DNA of 64,000 nt, taken from the NCBI RefSeq assembly GCF_002939475.1, contig NZ_PKFQ01000001.1, forward strand, positions 5,763,001 to 5,827,000. Reading direction: 5' to 3'. A program made the position numbers and the translations under genes. This document shows, piece after piece, positions 1-8,522 of this stretch (positions are counted from its first letter, which is position 1; each line of letters begins with the position of its first letter). Origin of the DNA: Streptomyces cinnamoneus (GTDB lineage Bacteria > Actinomycetota > Actinomycetes > Streptomycetales > Streptomycetaceae). Under the pieces are notes generated by a model, which did not search any database, was not told the origin of the DNA, and saw only the letters and a list, made by a program, of their open reading frames with translations.

Positions 1-1632
1 GTGGCCGTCCAGGCCGGGCTTGCCGACGAGCAGCCGGAGCCGGCCGCCGCCCAGGTCCTGCGCGGTGCGGGCGACCTTCTCGCGCACGGCCGCCAGCGGG
101 GTGCCCGCCTCGGCGGTCACGGCCAGCGGGGCGCCGCTGACGCCCGTGGGGGCGCGGAACTCGCCGAAGACGTCGCGCAGGGCCCAGGACCACTCGCCGG
201 TCGTGACGCCCGCCCGTACGCACTCCAGGGTGGCCGCCATCAGGTTCTCCGAGCCCGCGGCCGTCTTCTTCAGGACGGACAGCGCCTCCTGGGCGCGGGT
301 CTCGTCGCGGTCGTCCCGCCAGCGGTGGAGGGCGGCCACGACGCGCGCCTCGTTCGCCGGGTCGACCGTCATGATGGCGGTGTCCAGGTCGGCGGTGAGG
401 GGGTTGGGCTCGGTGCCCTCGTAGCAGTTGACGCCGACGATCTTCTCCTCGCCGGCCTCGATCCTGGCCCGGCGCTCGGCGTGCGAGGAGACGAGCTGGG
501 ACTTGAGGTAGCCGGACTCGACGGCCGCCATCGCGCCGCCCATCTCCTGGATGCGCTCGATCTCCGCCAGGCACTCGGTCACCAGGGCGTCCACCTTGGC
601 CTCGACGACGTGCGAACCGGCGAAGATGTCGTCGTACTCCAGCAGGTCGCTCTCGTGGGCGAGCACCTGCTGGATGCGCAGGGACCACTGCTGGTCCCAG
701 GGGCGCGGCAGCCCCAGCGCCTCGTTCCAGGCGGGCAGCTGCACGGCCCGGGCGCGGGCGTCCTTGGAGAGGGTGACGGCCAGCATCTCCAGGACGATGC
801 GCTGGACGTTGTTCTCGGGCTGGGCCTCGGTCAGCCCCAGGGAGTTGACCTGGACGCCGTAGCGGAAGCGGCGCTGCTTGGGGTTGTCGATGCCGTACCG
901 CTCGCGGGTGATGTGCTCCCAGATGCGGCCGAAGGCGCGCATCTTGCACATCTCCTCGATGAAGCGGACGCCCGCGTTGACGAAGAAGGAGATGCGGGCG
1001 ACGACGTCGCCGAACTTCTCCTCCGGCACCTGTCCGGAGGCGCGCACGGCGTCCAGCACGGCGATGGCCGTGGACATGGCGTACGAGATCTCCTGGACCG
1101 GGGTGGCCCCGGCCTCCTGCAGGTGGTAGCTGCAGATGTTGATCGGGTTCCACTTGGGGATGTGCGCCACCGTGTACGTGATCATGTCGGTGGTCAGCCG
1201 CAGGGAGGGCCCGGGCGGGAAGACGTGCGTCCCGCGCGAGAGGTACTCCTTGACGATGTCGTTCTGTGTCGTCCCCTGCAACTTCGCGACGTCGGCGCCC
1301 TGTTCCTCCGCGACCACCTGGTACATCGCCAGCAGCCACATGGCGGTGGCGTTGATGGTCATGGAGGTGTTCATCTGCTCCAGCGGAATGTCCTGGAACA
1401 GGCGCCGCATGTCACCGAGGTGGGCGACCGGGACCCCGACCCGCCCGACCTCGCCGCGGGCGAGGACGTGGTCGGGGTCGTAACCGGTCTGCGTCGGGAG
1501 GTCGAACGCGACCGAGAGACCGGTCTGGCCCTTGGCGAGGTTGCGCCGGTAGAGCTCGTTGGACGCCTCGGCCGTGGAGTGCCCGGCGTAGGTCCGCATC
1601 AGCCACGGACGATCCTTCTGACGCTCAGTCAT
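1..1632 (-). CDS. meaA: MeaA-type acyl-CoA (ethylmalonyl-CoA) mutase, C-terminus cut off
   Basis: The product is a coenzyme B12-dependent acyl-CoA mutase of the methylmalonyl-CoA mutase superfamily, expected to rearrange ethylmalonyl-CoA to methylsuccinyl-CoA in the cytosol. Translation from the ATG at 1632 starts MTERQKDRPWLM and gives 544 residues before the window edge. The catalytic barrel is complete, with the substrate/cofactor segment PTQTGYDPDH at about residues 46-55. The visible part ends at KPGLDGH, the beginning of the cobalamin-binding DxHxxG motif, so most of the C-terminal B12 domain lies outside. Only 9 bases separate its start from the upstream ccr stop, so the two are almost certainly co-transcribed. 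The ccr-meaA order is the one known from Streptomyces coelicolor and S. collinus. Assignment as MeaA rather than IcmA or MutB rests on this context and on the single-chain mutase-plus-B12 layout. Confidence 0.93.
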   Translation of the reverse strand, partial: MTERQKDRPWLMRTYAGHSTAEASNELYRRNLAKGQTGLSVAFDLPTQTGYDPDHVLARGEVGRVGVPVAHLGDMRRLFQDIPLEQMNTSMTINATAMWLLAMYQVVAEEQGADVAKLQGTTQNDIVKEYLSRGTHVFPPGPSLRLTTDMITYTVAHIPKWNPINICSYHLQEAGATPVQEISYAMSTAIAVLDAVRASGQVPEEKFGDVVARISFFVNAGVRFIEEMCKMRAFGRIWEHITRERYGIDNPKQRRFRYGVQVNSLGLTEAQPENNVQRIVLEMLAVTLSKDARARAVQLPAWNEALGLPRPWDQQWSLRIQQVLAHESDLLEYDDIFAGSHVVEAKVDALVTECLAEIERIQEMGGAMAAVESGYLKSQLVSSHAERRARIEAGEEKIVGVNCYEGTEPNPLTADLDTAIMTVDPANEARVVAALHRWRDDRDETRAQEALSVLKKTAAGSENLMAATLECVRAGVTTGEWSWALRDVFGEFRAPTGVSGAPLAVTAEAGTPLAAVREKVARTAQDLGGGRLRLLVGKPGLDGH

Positions 1633-1641
1633 ACGTAGTGC

Positions 1642-2979
1642 TCACACATCCCTGAAGCGGTTGATGGCGTCGATGTGCCGGGCCCGCATCTCCTCGTCGC
1701 GCACACCGAGGCCTTCCTCCGGCGCCAGGCAGAGCACGCCGACCTTGCCCTGGTGGAGGTTGCGGTGCACGTCGTACGCCGCCTGGCCGGTCTCGGCCAG
1801 GGTGTAGGTCTTGGACAGCGTGGGGTGGATCTTGCCCTTGGCGATCAGGCGGTTGGCCTCCCACGCCTCGCGGTAGTTGGCGAAGTGGGAGCCGACGATG
1901 CGCTTGAGCGACATCCACAGGTAGCGGTTGTCGTACTCGTGGTTGTAGCCGGAGGTGGAGGCGCAGGTGACGATCGTGCCGCCCTTGCGGGTGACGTAGA
2001 CCGACGCGCCGAAGGTCTCGCGGCCCGGGTGCTCGAAGACGATGTCCACGTCCTCGCCGCCGGTCAGTTCGCGGATGCGCTTGCCGAGGCGCTTCCACTC
2101 GCGGGGGTCCTGGGTGTGCTCGTCCTTCCAGAACTTGTAGCCCTCGGCGTTGCGGTCGATGATCGCCTCGGCGCCCATCCGCCGGCAGATCTCCGCCTTC
2201 TGCTCGCTGGAGACCACGCAGATGGGGTTGGCCCCGCCGGCGAGCGCGAACTGCGTGGCGTACGAGCCCAGTCCGCCGCTCGCGCCCCAGATGAGGACGT
2301 TGTCGCCCTGCTTCATCGCGGCGCCGTTGCGGGAGACGAGCTGGCGGTAGGCCGTGGAGTTGACCAGGCCGGGGGCCGCCGCCTCCTCCCAGCTCAGGTG
2401 GGCCGGCTTGGGCATCAGCTGGTTGGACTTCACCAGCGCGATCTCGGCCAGGCCGCCGAAGTTCGTCTCGAAGCCCCAGATGCGCTGCTCGGGGTCGAGC
2501 ATGGTGTCGTCGTGCCCGTCTGCGGACTCCAGTTCGACCGACAGGCAGTGCGCGACGACCTCGTCCCCGGGCTTCCAGGCGTTGACCCCCGGGCCGGTGC
2601 GCAGCACGACGCCCGCGAGGTCGGAGCCGATGACGTGGTACGGCAGGTCGTGCCGCTTGCCCAGCGGGGAGAGCCTGCCGTAGCGCTCCAGGAAGGAGAA
2701 GGTCGAGACGGGTTCGAAGATCGAGGTCCAGACCGAGTTGTAGTTCACGGAGCTGGCCATCACGGCCACCAGGGCCTCGCCGGGCCCGAGTTCGGGCACC
2801 GGCACGTCCTCCACGTGGAGGGACTTGCGCGGGTCCTTCTCCCGGGTGGAGAGCCCGGCGAACATCTCCGCTTCGTCCTTGTGCACGGTCACCGCGCGGT
2901 AGGACTCGGGGATGGCCAGTGCGGCGAAGTCCTCGGCACTGCTGTCGGGCGCGAGTATCGCGTCCAGTATCTGGTTCAC
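1642..2979 (-). CDS. ccr: crotonyl-CoA carboxylase/reductase
   Basis: This enzyme catalyses NADPH-dependent reductive carboxylation of crotonyl-CoA to ethylmalonyl-CoA (or reduction to butyryl-CoA). It supplies the ethylmalonyl-CoA pathway and extender units for polyketides. The 445-residue product is a medium-chain dehydrogenase/reductase with an N-terminal GroES-like half and a nucleotide fold around LIWGASGGLGSYA. It is close to known Streptomyces Ccr along its whole length, including NYNSVWTSIFEPVSTFSFL. I chose the GTG at 2979 because a strong GGAGG sits just before it and the N-terminus VNQILDAI matches the family. A longer frame to 3201 has a low-complexity arginine/proline lead unlike Ccr. 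It precedes meaA by 9 bases. The 360-base upstream region holds a strong palindrome (3195-3211) that may be its operator. Confidence 0.96.
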   Translation of the reverse strand: MNQILDAILAPDSSAEDFAALAIPESYRAVTVHKDEAEMFAGLSTREKDPRKSLHVEDVPVPELGPGEALVAVMASSVNYNSVWTSIFEPVSTFSFLERYGRLSPLGKRHDLPYHVIGSDLAGVVLRTGPGVNAWKPGDEVVAHCLSVELESADGHDDTMLDPEQRIWGFETNFGGLAEIALVKSNQLMPKPAHLSWEEAAAPGLVNSTAYRQLVSRNGAAMKQGDNVLIWGASGGLGSYATQFALAGGANPICVVSSEQKAEICRRMGAEAIIDRNAEGYKFWKDEHTQDPREWKRLGKRIRELTGGEDVDIVFEHPGRETFGASVYVTRKGGTIVTCASTSGYNHEYDNRYLWMSLKRIVGSHFANYREAWEANRLIAKGKIHPTLSKTYTLAETGQAAYDVHRNLHQGKVGVLCLAPEEGLGVRDEEMRARHIDAINRFRDV

Positions 2980-3194
2980 GGAAAGCCTCCGGCGAAGCTC
3001 GTCGGGAAAACGGGCTTGAGGGAACGTCGGGGGTGGTGCAGAGCCGGTGCCGTCGGTTCGGCGGTGGTGCGGGCCACGCGGGTGGCGTGGGCAGAGCCTG
3101 GTGACGCAGGCGTCCGGGCGCACAACGTACTTGTGGGGACAGCCGGCGCACGACGGTTGTGTCTGCGCGCCGGCCGCCCGGACACCCACAAGGT

Positions 3195-3211
3195 ATGGCA
3201 CGGCGTGCCAT
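3195..3211. promoter_or_regulatory. 17-bp palindrome upstream of ccr, candidate TetR operator
   Basis: ATGGCACGGCGTGCCAT has perfect 8-base arms around one central base. It lies about 215 bases upstream of the ccr start, between ccr and the neighbouring TetR-family gene. One-base-centred palindromes of this size suit a TetR dimer. That the adjacent TetR protein binds here is inference. The rest of 2980-3268 shows no gene. Confidence 0.5.
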
Positions 3212-3268
3212 GCGACAAGACACTGGGTGCCAACAATTTCTCTCAGATGTCATCTGGACGGCACGCAT

Positions 3269-3308
3269 GAGCAACAACGGCCGCCCCGAAGGACGGCCGT
3301 TGTTGCTC
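3269..3308 (-). terminator. terminator of the TetR gene (15-bp stem)
   Basis: GAGCAACAACGGCCG is followed, after a 10-base loop, by its exact reverse complement, a perfect 15-bp stem just past the stop of the minus-strand TetR gene. No clear U-run follows, as is usual in this G+C range. It separates the regulator transcript from ccr. Confidence 0.75.
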
Positions 3309-3339
3309 TATGTCGTGATGTATCCCGATACGGGAGTGT

Positions 3340-4197
3340 TCAGCTCTTCTTGAGCGCCTTCTCGATCGCGCGCATGACCTCGTCGAGCGGCGCGTCAGTG
3401 CGGGCCACGGTCACCAGCACCTCGCCCTCGGTCCGTGCCGTGGCCGCCGGGGCCGCCTCCGCCTCGCGGCCCGCCCCGATGCCCGAACCGAAGGTCTCCC
3501 GCACGATGGCGAAGGCGTGGTCGAGCTGGGCCTCCACGTCGCCCTGGCCGCCGCCGCGCAGCCAACGCCGCAGCACGTGGTTGTGGGCGGTGACCACCGC
3601 CGAGGCGGCGACCTCGGCGAGCAGGGGGTCGTCGTCCCCGACGTGGTGGGCGGTCTCGTCGAAGTGACCCAGCAGATAGCGGGTGAACAGGCGCTCGTAG
3701 CGGGCCACGGAGGCGATCTCGCGCTCGCGCAGCGCGGGCACCTCGCGGGTGAGGCGGTAGCGCTCCACGGACACGGCCGGGGAGGCCGCGTACATCCGCA
3801 TGACCTCCTTGATCCCCCGGCAGACGGTGTCCAGCGGGTTCTCGTGCGGCGGCGCGGCGTCGAGCACCCCGGCCGCCCGCACCAGGGTGTCGTCGTGGTC
3901 GGGGAAGATCGCCTCTTCCTTGGAGCGGAAGTGACGGAAGAACGTCCGGCGGGCGACCCCGGCGGTGGCCGCGATCTCGTCGACGGTCGTCGCCTCGTAG
4001 CCCTTCGTCGCGAACAACTCCATCGCGGCCGCCGCGAGTTTGCGGCGCATGGTGAGCCGCTGGGCGGCGGCGCGACGGGATCCGGCGCTCTCGGTGCCGG
4101 TCTCGGCGGGCTCCCTGGACCCCTTCGGGCCCTTGGCTCCCCTCGGCTCGGCGGCGGCCCCGCGCGGGGCGCGGGCGGACTTGGCGGGCTGGGACAT
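3340..4197 (-). CDS. TetR-family transcriptional regulator
   Basis: This is a 285-residue TetR-type repressor. After a 45-residue basic, Ala/Pro/Gly-rich leader, the DNA-binding helix-turn-helix spans about residues 55-95, with recognition segment VARRTFFRHFRSKEEA. The rest is the usual helical ligand-binding and dimerisation domain. The ATG at 4197 (MSQPAKSARAP) was preferred over an upstream ATG at 4329, which would overlap the neighbouring dehydrogenase gene and add 44 residues of non-conserved sequence. It sits between ccr and the 3-hydroxyacyl-CoA dehydrogenase gene, all on the minus strand, so it probably regulates the ethylmalonyl-CoA pathway genes. The ligand may be an acyl-CoA (inference). 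Confidence 0.9.
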   Translation of the reverse strand: MSQPAKSARAPRGAAAEPRGAKGPKGSREPAETGTESAGSRRAAAQRLTMRRKLAAAAMELFATKGYEATTVDEIAATAGVARRTFFRHFRSKEEAIFPDHDDTLVRAAGVLDAAPPHENPLDTVCRGIKEVMRMYAASPAVSVERYRLTREVPALREREIASVARYERLFTRYLLGHFDETAHHVGDDDPLLAEVAASAVVTAHNHVLRRWLRGGGQGDVEAQLDHAFAIVRETFGSGIGAGREAEAAPAATARTEGEVLVTVARTDAPLDEVMRAIEKALKKS

Positions 4198-4309
4198 GTG
4201 GGGAACGTAACACGCGCCCGTGTGGGCGTGCGGGGACGGACCTCCCCCCGCCGTCGCCGGGCGGTGGCCCCGTCCCGGCTCCAGCAGTCCGCCCCACCGC
4301 GGCAGCGGG

Positions 4310-6142
4310 TCAGGCCTTCGCATACTCACGGAAGCCGCGGCCGGTCTTGCGCCCCAGGCACCCCGCCGCCACCAGATGCTCCAGCAGCGGAGCGGGAGCC
4401 AGCCCCGGGTCCCGGAACTCCCGGTGGAGCACCCTCTCGATGGCCAGCGAGACGTCGAGGCCGACCACGTCGAGCAGCTCGAAGGGGCCCATCGGGTACC
4501 CGCCGCCGAGCTTCATCGCGGCGTCGATCTCGTCCGGCGAGGCGTAGTGCTCCTCCACCATCTTCACCGCGTTGTTGAGGTACGGGAACAGCAGGGCGTT
4601 GACGATGAACCCGGCCCGGTCGTGGCAGTCCACCGGGTGCTTGCGCAGCCTCGCGCACACCTCGCGCACGGTGGCGTGCGCGTCGTCGGCCGTCAGGACC
4701 GTGCGGACCACCTCGACGAGCTTCATGGCCGGCGCCGGGTTGAAGAAGTGCATGCCGATCACGTCCTGCGGGCGCGAGGTGGCGCGGGCGCAGGCGACCA
4801 CGGGCAGCGAGGAGGTGGTGGTGGCCAGCACCGCGCCCGGCTTGCAGACCTTGTCCAGCGTCGCGAACAGCCGCCGCTTGACCTCCAGGTCCTCCGCCAC
4901 CGCCTCGACGGCCAGGTCCACCTCCGCGAAGGCGTCGAGGGAGGCGGCCGGGACGAGCCGCCCCAGGGCGGCGTCCCGCTCCTCGGCGGTCAGCCGGCCC
5001 TTGTCCACCGAGCGCGCCAGGGACTTCGCGATCCGCCCCGTCGCCGCCTCGGCCTTCTCCTGCGAACGCGCCGCGAGGACCACCTGGTAGCCGGCCTTGG
5101 CGAAGACCTCCGCGATCCCGCTGGCCATCGTCCCCGAGCCGGCGACCCCGACCGACCGCACCTCGCGCCCGCCCGCCGCGGAGGCGTCCCCGGCGGGCGT
5201 CGCCGCGTCCGCCACCACGGTCGCGGAGCCCGGCGCCTCGTAGGTGTAGAACCCGCGGCCCGCCTTGCGGCCGGTCAGCCCCGCGGCCGCGAGCTGGCCC
5301 AGGACCGGCGCGGGCGCGTGCAGCCGGTCGTGCGAGGCGGCGTACATCGCCTCCAGGACCGTGTGGGCCGTGTCGACGCCTATCAGGTCCAGCAGCGCCA
5401 GGGGTCCCATCGGCAGACCGCAGCCCAGGCGCATGGCCGCGTCGATGTCCTCGCGGGTGGCGTAGCGCGACTCGAACATCGCCGCCGCCTGGTTGAGGTA
5501 GCCGAACAGCAGCCCGTCCGCGACGAATCCGGGCCGGTCGCCGACCGCCACCGGCTCCTTGCCCAGCTCGTGGGCCAGCTCGGTGACGGCGGCGACCGCC
5601 GAGGGCGCGGTGAGCACCGAGGAGACGACCTCGACGAGCTTCATGGCCGGCGCCGGGTTGAAGAAGTGCAGGCCCAGCACGCGCTCGGGGTGTGCCGAGT
5701 CGGCGGCGAGCCGCGTCACCGACAGGGCGTTGGTGCCGGTCGCGAGGACGGCCGTGGGCCGCACGACGGCGTCGAGGGCGGTGAACACCTCGTGTTTGAG
5801 GTCGTAGTCCTCCGGCACGACCTCGATCACCAGGTCGGCACCGGCGGCGTCGTTCAGGTCGCAGGAGGCGCGGAAGCGGGCCAGGGCGGCGCGCCGCTCG
5901 TCCTCGGTGACGCGCCCGCGCTCGACCGCGCGCGCGGTGGCGGCCTCCAGGGCGGCGCCGGCCCGCAGCACGGCCGCTTCGCTGACGTCGACGCCGACGA
6001 CCTCGCGGCCCGCCCGGACGAGGACTTCGGCGATGCCGGTGCCCATGGTGCCCAGGCCGATCACGGCGACGGTGGAGATGAGGGACGACGAGCCGGCGGA
6101 GGAGGGGAGAGGGGACGGCGGAGGGGTGGACGGACGGTCCAT
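4310..6142 (-). CDS. fused double 3-hydroxyacyl-CoA dehydrogenase
   Basis: This is a 610-residue protein made of two tandem copies of the 3-hydroxybutyryl-CoA dehydrogenase fold, catalysing NAD(P)-dependent oxidoreduction of 3-hydroxyacyl-CoA. Copy 1 has its Rossmann motif GLGTMGTGIAEV at about 29-40, and copy 2 has GVAGSGTMASGIAEV near the middle. Each copy carries HFFNPAPAMKLVEVV with the catalytic histidine, and each ends in a C-terminal helical domain (PMGPLALLDLIG and PMGPFELLDVVG). Usual stand-alone enzymes are about 285 residues, so this is a true internal duplication. Beside ccr and meaA it plausibly supplies 3-hydroxybutyryl/crotonyl-CoA. The first 22 residues are Pro/Ser rich, and the real start may lie slightly downstream. 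Confidence 0.92.
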   Translation of the reverse strand: MDRPSTPPPSPLPSSAGSSSLISTVAVIGLGTMGTGIAEVLVRAGREVVGVDVSEAAVLRAGAALEAATARAVERGRVTEDERRAALARFRASCDLNDAAGADLVIEVVPEDYDLKHEVFTALDAVVRPTAVLATGTNALSVTRLAADSAHPERVLGLHFFNPAPAMKLVEVVSSVLTAPSAVAAVTELAHELGKEPVAVGDRPGFVADGLLFGYLNQAAAMFESRYATREDIDAAMRLGCGLPMGPLALLDLIGVDTAHTVLEAMYAASHDRLHAPAPVLGQLAAAGLTGRKAGRGFYTYEAPGSATVVADAATPAGDASAAGGREVRSVGVAGSGTMASGIAEVFAKAGYQVVLAARSQEKAEAATGRIAKSLARSVDKGRLTAEERDAALGRLVPAASLDAFAEVDLAVEAVAEDLEVKRRLFATLDKVCKPGAVLATTTSSLPVVACARATSRPQDVIGMHFFNPAPAMKLVEVVRTVLTADDAHATVREVCARLRKHPVDCHDRAGFIVNALLFPYLNNAVKMVEEHYASPDEIDAAMKLGGGYPMGPFELLDVVGLDVSLAIERVLHREFRDPGLAPAPLLEHLVAAGCLGRKTGRGFREYAKA

Positions 6143-6487
6143 CGCGAGACTCCAGAAGGTGTTCCCCGTGCACAGGGGGGACGGCGGTCGGCGGCCCCCG
6201 GCGGGGCACGTCGACGATGAGGGGATTTCCGCGAACGGGTGGAGGGCGCCCGCGGAGAGGGAATGGTGTGGCCGGCGGGCCCTGTCCCGGGGCCCCGCCG
6301 TACTGGAGTGCCGAACCGACGAACCGGCGTCGGAAAGAGGGGAGACGCCGTGGCGGCTGCGTCACCAGCCCGCCAGAGCGGATGTGCTGCTCTTGCCGGG
6401 AGATTAACCCACGGGTAACCGGGAGCGCCAGGGGGCGTACGCGCGACTTACGATGTGGCGCAGGCCACTCGGGGAGGAGAGCGGGAG
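6143..6487. other. divergent intergenic region, no gene seen
   Basis: This 345-base gap lies between the diverging dehydrogenase (minus) and HEAT-repeat (plus) genes. It must contain both promoters. I found no convincing palindrome or open frame with coding character. A good ribosome site (GGGGAGGAGAGCGGGAG) closes it at 6470-6487. Confidence 0.6.
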
Positions 6488-7126
6488 ATGGAAGAGGAAT
6501 TCCGCGCGCTGCTGAAGAGGATCAGGGCCGAACTCGCCTCCTCGGCCGAGCATGCGGCATACGAGGCGCTGCTCGCGCTCGTCCGGGCCGACGGCCCCGC
6601 CGCACGCGACGAACTGGCCGAGGTCCTGGTGGCCCCCGAACGGCCGCTGTGGGCCCGGGAGATCGCCGCCTTCGCCCTCGGCGTCAAGGGCGACCGCCGG
6701 GCCTTCGAGACGCTCGTGCTCCTCCTCAACTACCGCGAACCCGTGCGCTGCGCCACCGCCGCCCACGCCCTGGCCCGCCTCCGCGACCCCCGTACCGCCC
6801 GCGCCGCCGCGGCCCTCGCCACCAACCCGCTGCGCACCGCCTACGCCGTCCACCCCGTGCGCCTGCTCACCGAGCTGCGCGCACCCGAGTCCGTGCCGGC
6901 GCTGCTGTCCACCCTGGAGCGGCTGCTGGCCGCCCGCGACCACTGCTGGCCGGTCGCCCGGGCCTGCGTGGAGGGCCTGGGCGTCCTCGGTGACCGCCGC
7001 GCCGAGGCCACCCTCGTCGCCGCCCGCGAGCACGAACGGCTGCGTCCCGCCGCCCTCGTGGCCCTGGCCCGGCTCACCGGCCGGGGCGGTGGCCCTCACG
7101 GCGTGCGGAGCGGGTCCAGCACATAG
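6488..7126 (+). CDS. HEAT-repeat protein
   Basis: This is a 212-residue all-helical protein, starting MEEEFRALLKRIRAELASS. Successive about 30-residue helical pairs show the HEAT pattern, for example LWAREIAAFALGVKGDRRAF, RCATAAHALARLRDPRTARA and ACVEGLGVLGDRRAEATLVA. Such repeats form protein-binding solenoids, and no catalytic motif is present. The ATG at 6488 has a strong purine-rich ribosome site directly upstream. An ATG 33 bases earlier lacks one. The 3' end overlaps the convergent GNAT gene by 31 bases. The partner and role are unknown. Confidence 0.8.
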   Translation: MEEEFRALLKRIRAELASSAEHAAYEALLALVRADGPAARDELAEVLVAPERPLWAREIAAFALGVKGDRRAFETLVLLLNYREPVRCATAAHALARLRDPRTARAAAALATNPLRTAYAVHPVRLLTELRAPESVPALLSTLERLLAARDHCWPVARACVEGLGVLGDRRAEATLVAAREHERLRPAALVALARLTGRGGGPHGVRSGSST

Positions 7127-7623
7127 CGCACCTCCGGTACGGGCGTGCCGTCGGCGTCGTAGACGTCCTCGGCCCCGTCGGGGGCGAAGCCGGCGCGCTC
7201 GTAGAACCGGCGGGCGCGCGCGTTGTCCCGCACCACCCACAGGGACATCCGCGCATAGCCGCGCTTCCGTGTGCCCTCGACCGCCGCCGCGCACAGCGAC
7301 CGGCCGACGCCGGTGCCGATCCGCTCGGGCCGGAGGTAGAGCGCGTACAACTCGGCCGTGTCCGCCTGCTGGTCGGCGTCGCGGCACGGGCCGAAGCACA
7401 CCCACCCCACGACGTCCCCCTCCGCCGACTCGGCCACCAGGTCGGCCACCCGCGCGTCGCCCGCGGCCAGCCGCTCCCGCCGGCGTGCCGCGTCCTCGGC
7501 GGCGTCCAGGGCGTCCAGGTGCCCGCCGGGGAGCAGGCCGGCGTAGGCGGTGCGCCAGCCGCGCACCCGGATCTCCGCCACCGCGTCGGCGTCGGCCTCG
7601 GTCATCTCCCGTATCCGCACCAT
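7096..7623 (-). CDS. GNAT-family N-acetyltransferase
   Basis: This is a 175-residue GCN5-related acetyltransferase, starting MVRIREMTEADADAVAEI. The acetyl-CoA-binding motif A is at LYLRPERIGTGVGRSLCAAA, followed by the motif B region NARARRFYERAGFAPDG. The substrate cannot be read from sequence. It converges on and overlaps the HEAT-repeat gene. Upstream (7624-7804) is an A+T-richer stretch that should hold its promoter and the leader of the next, divergent gene. Confidence 0.9.
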   Translation of the reverse strand: MVRIREMTEADADAVAEIRVRGWRTAYAGLLPGGHLDALDAAEDAARRRERLAAGDARVADLVAESAEGDVVGWVCFGPCRDADQQADTAELYALYLRPERIGTGVGRSLCAAAVEGTRKRGYARMSLWVVRDNARARRFYERAGFAPDGAEDVYDADGTPVPEVRYVLDPLRTP

Positions 7624-7804
7624 GGAGCGAAACGCTAGAGGATGTCCCGCCCGGATGCAGAACGTATGTATGTACGCAAAACCGCGCGACCCCCGATTTG
7701 GGCGGGTGTGATGTTGGTGGTTGGCTGTGCCGCACACACGCAGGACCGGGAAGCGCAGCGGACCGGAAGAGCACGGCACTTTTCATCGTCCCGGAGGACT
7801 AGCC

Positions 7805-8263
7805 ATGGGCCAGGTCGAGGCCAGCACGGAGCGGATCATCGCGGCGGGCGCGGAGGACGTCTTCGACGCGCTGGCGGACTACAGCGACACCCGCGCCAAG
7901 CTGCTGCCCGAGCACTTCAGCGAGTACGAGGTGCGCGAGGGCGGCGACGGCGAGGGCACCGTGGTGCACTGGAAGCTCCAGGCCACCAGCAAGCGCGTCC
8001 GTGACTGCCTGCTGGAGGTCTCCGAGCCGTCCACCGGACAGCTGGTGGAGCGGGACCGCAACTCCTCCATGGTCACCACCTGGACGGTCACCCCGGCCGG
8101 CGAGGGCAAGGCGAAGGTCGTCGTCACCACCACCTGGAAGGGTGCGGGTGGCGTCGGCGGCTTCTTCGAGCGGACCTTCGCGCCCAAGGGTCTCGCCCGC
8201 ATCTACGACGCCGTGCTCGACAAGCTCGCCGCCGAGGTGGAGGGCCGGCCGGGCGCCGCCTGA
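7805..8263 (+). CDS. SRPBCC (START-like) family protein
   Basis: This is a 152-residue protein of the SRPBCC/polyketide-cyclase-like helix-grip fold. It has an N-terminal strand and helix (VEASTERIIAAGAEDVFDAL), a central sheet with VHWKLQATSK and MVTTWTVTPAG, and a long C-terminal helix (GLARIYDAVLDKLAAEV). Members bind hydrophobic ligands, and no catalytic residue identifies an activity here. The start has an ideal GGAGGA at 8 bases. A 9-bp hairpin follows about 70 bases after the stop, so it is probably monocistronic. Confidence 0.85.
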   Translation: MGQVEASTERIIAAGAEDVFDALADYSDTRAKLLPEHFSEYEVREGGDGEGTVVHWKLQATSKRVRDCLLEVSEPSTGQLVERDRNSSMVTTWTVTPAGEGKAKVVVTTTWKGAGGVGGFFERTFAPKGLARIYDAVLDKLAAEVEGRPGAA

Positions 8264-8330
8264 TCCGGGACGGGCGCGGGGGCCGGGTGCGGCCCGAAAC
8301 GTCCGACGCGCACGGTTCCGGCCGTGAGCC

Positions 8331-8353
8331 GCCCGGACCTCACCGGTCCGGGC
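8331..8353 (+). terminator. hairpin after the SRPBCC gene
   Basis: GCCCGGACC and GGTCCGGGC form a 9-bp perfect stem with a 5-base loop, 67 bases past the stop. It has no U-run, so terminator function is inferred from its position. Confidence 0.4.
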
Positions 8354-8522
8354 TCACCGGATCGAGTGGTTTTCCCGTTGCCCCGCCGGTGCGCCCAAAC
8401 CCCCTCCGACCGGGGGAAAAACGCTCGTTCGGCGTTCCCCGGCAAATCGTCGCGCTTGCTGGCCGTTGTCGCGTAATGCGAGAAATGGGCGGCAACTGCA
8501 GGCGCGACGAGGGGAGCAGTAC

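Noticed and set aside
1..1638. Open plus-strand frame of 545 codons across the left edge
   Set aside because: It is the antisense shadow of the MeaA mutase gene. Its translation is Gly/Val/Arg/Leu-rich with no domain, whereas the minus strand gives a full conserved enzyme.
2980..3201. N-terminal extension of Ccr to 3201
   Set aside because: The GTG at 2979 has an excellent ribosome site and matches known Ccr N-termini. The extension crosses the palindrome and looks non-coding.
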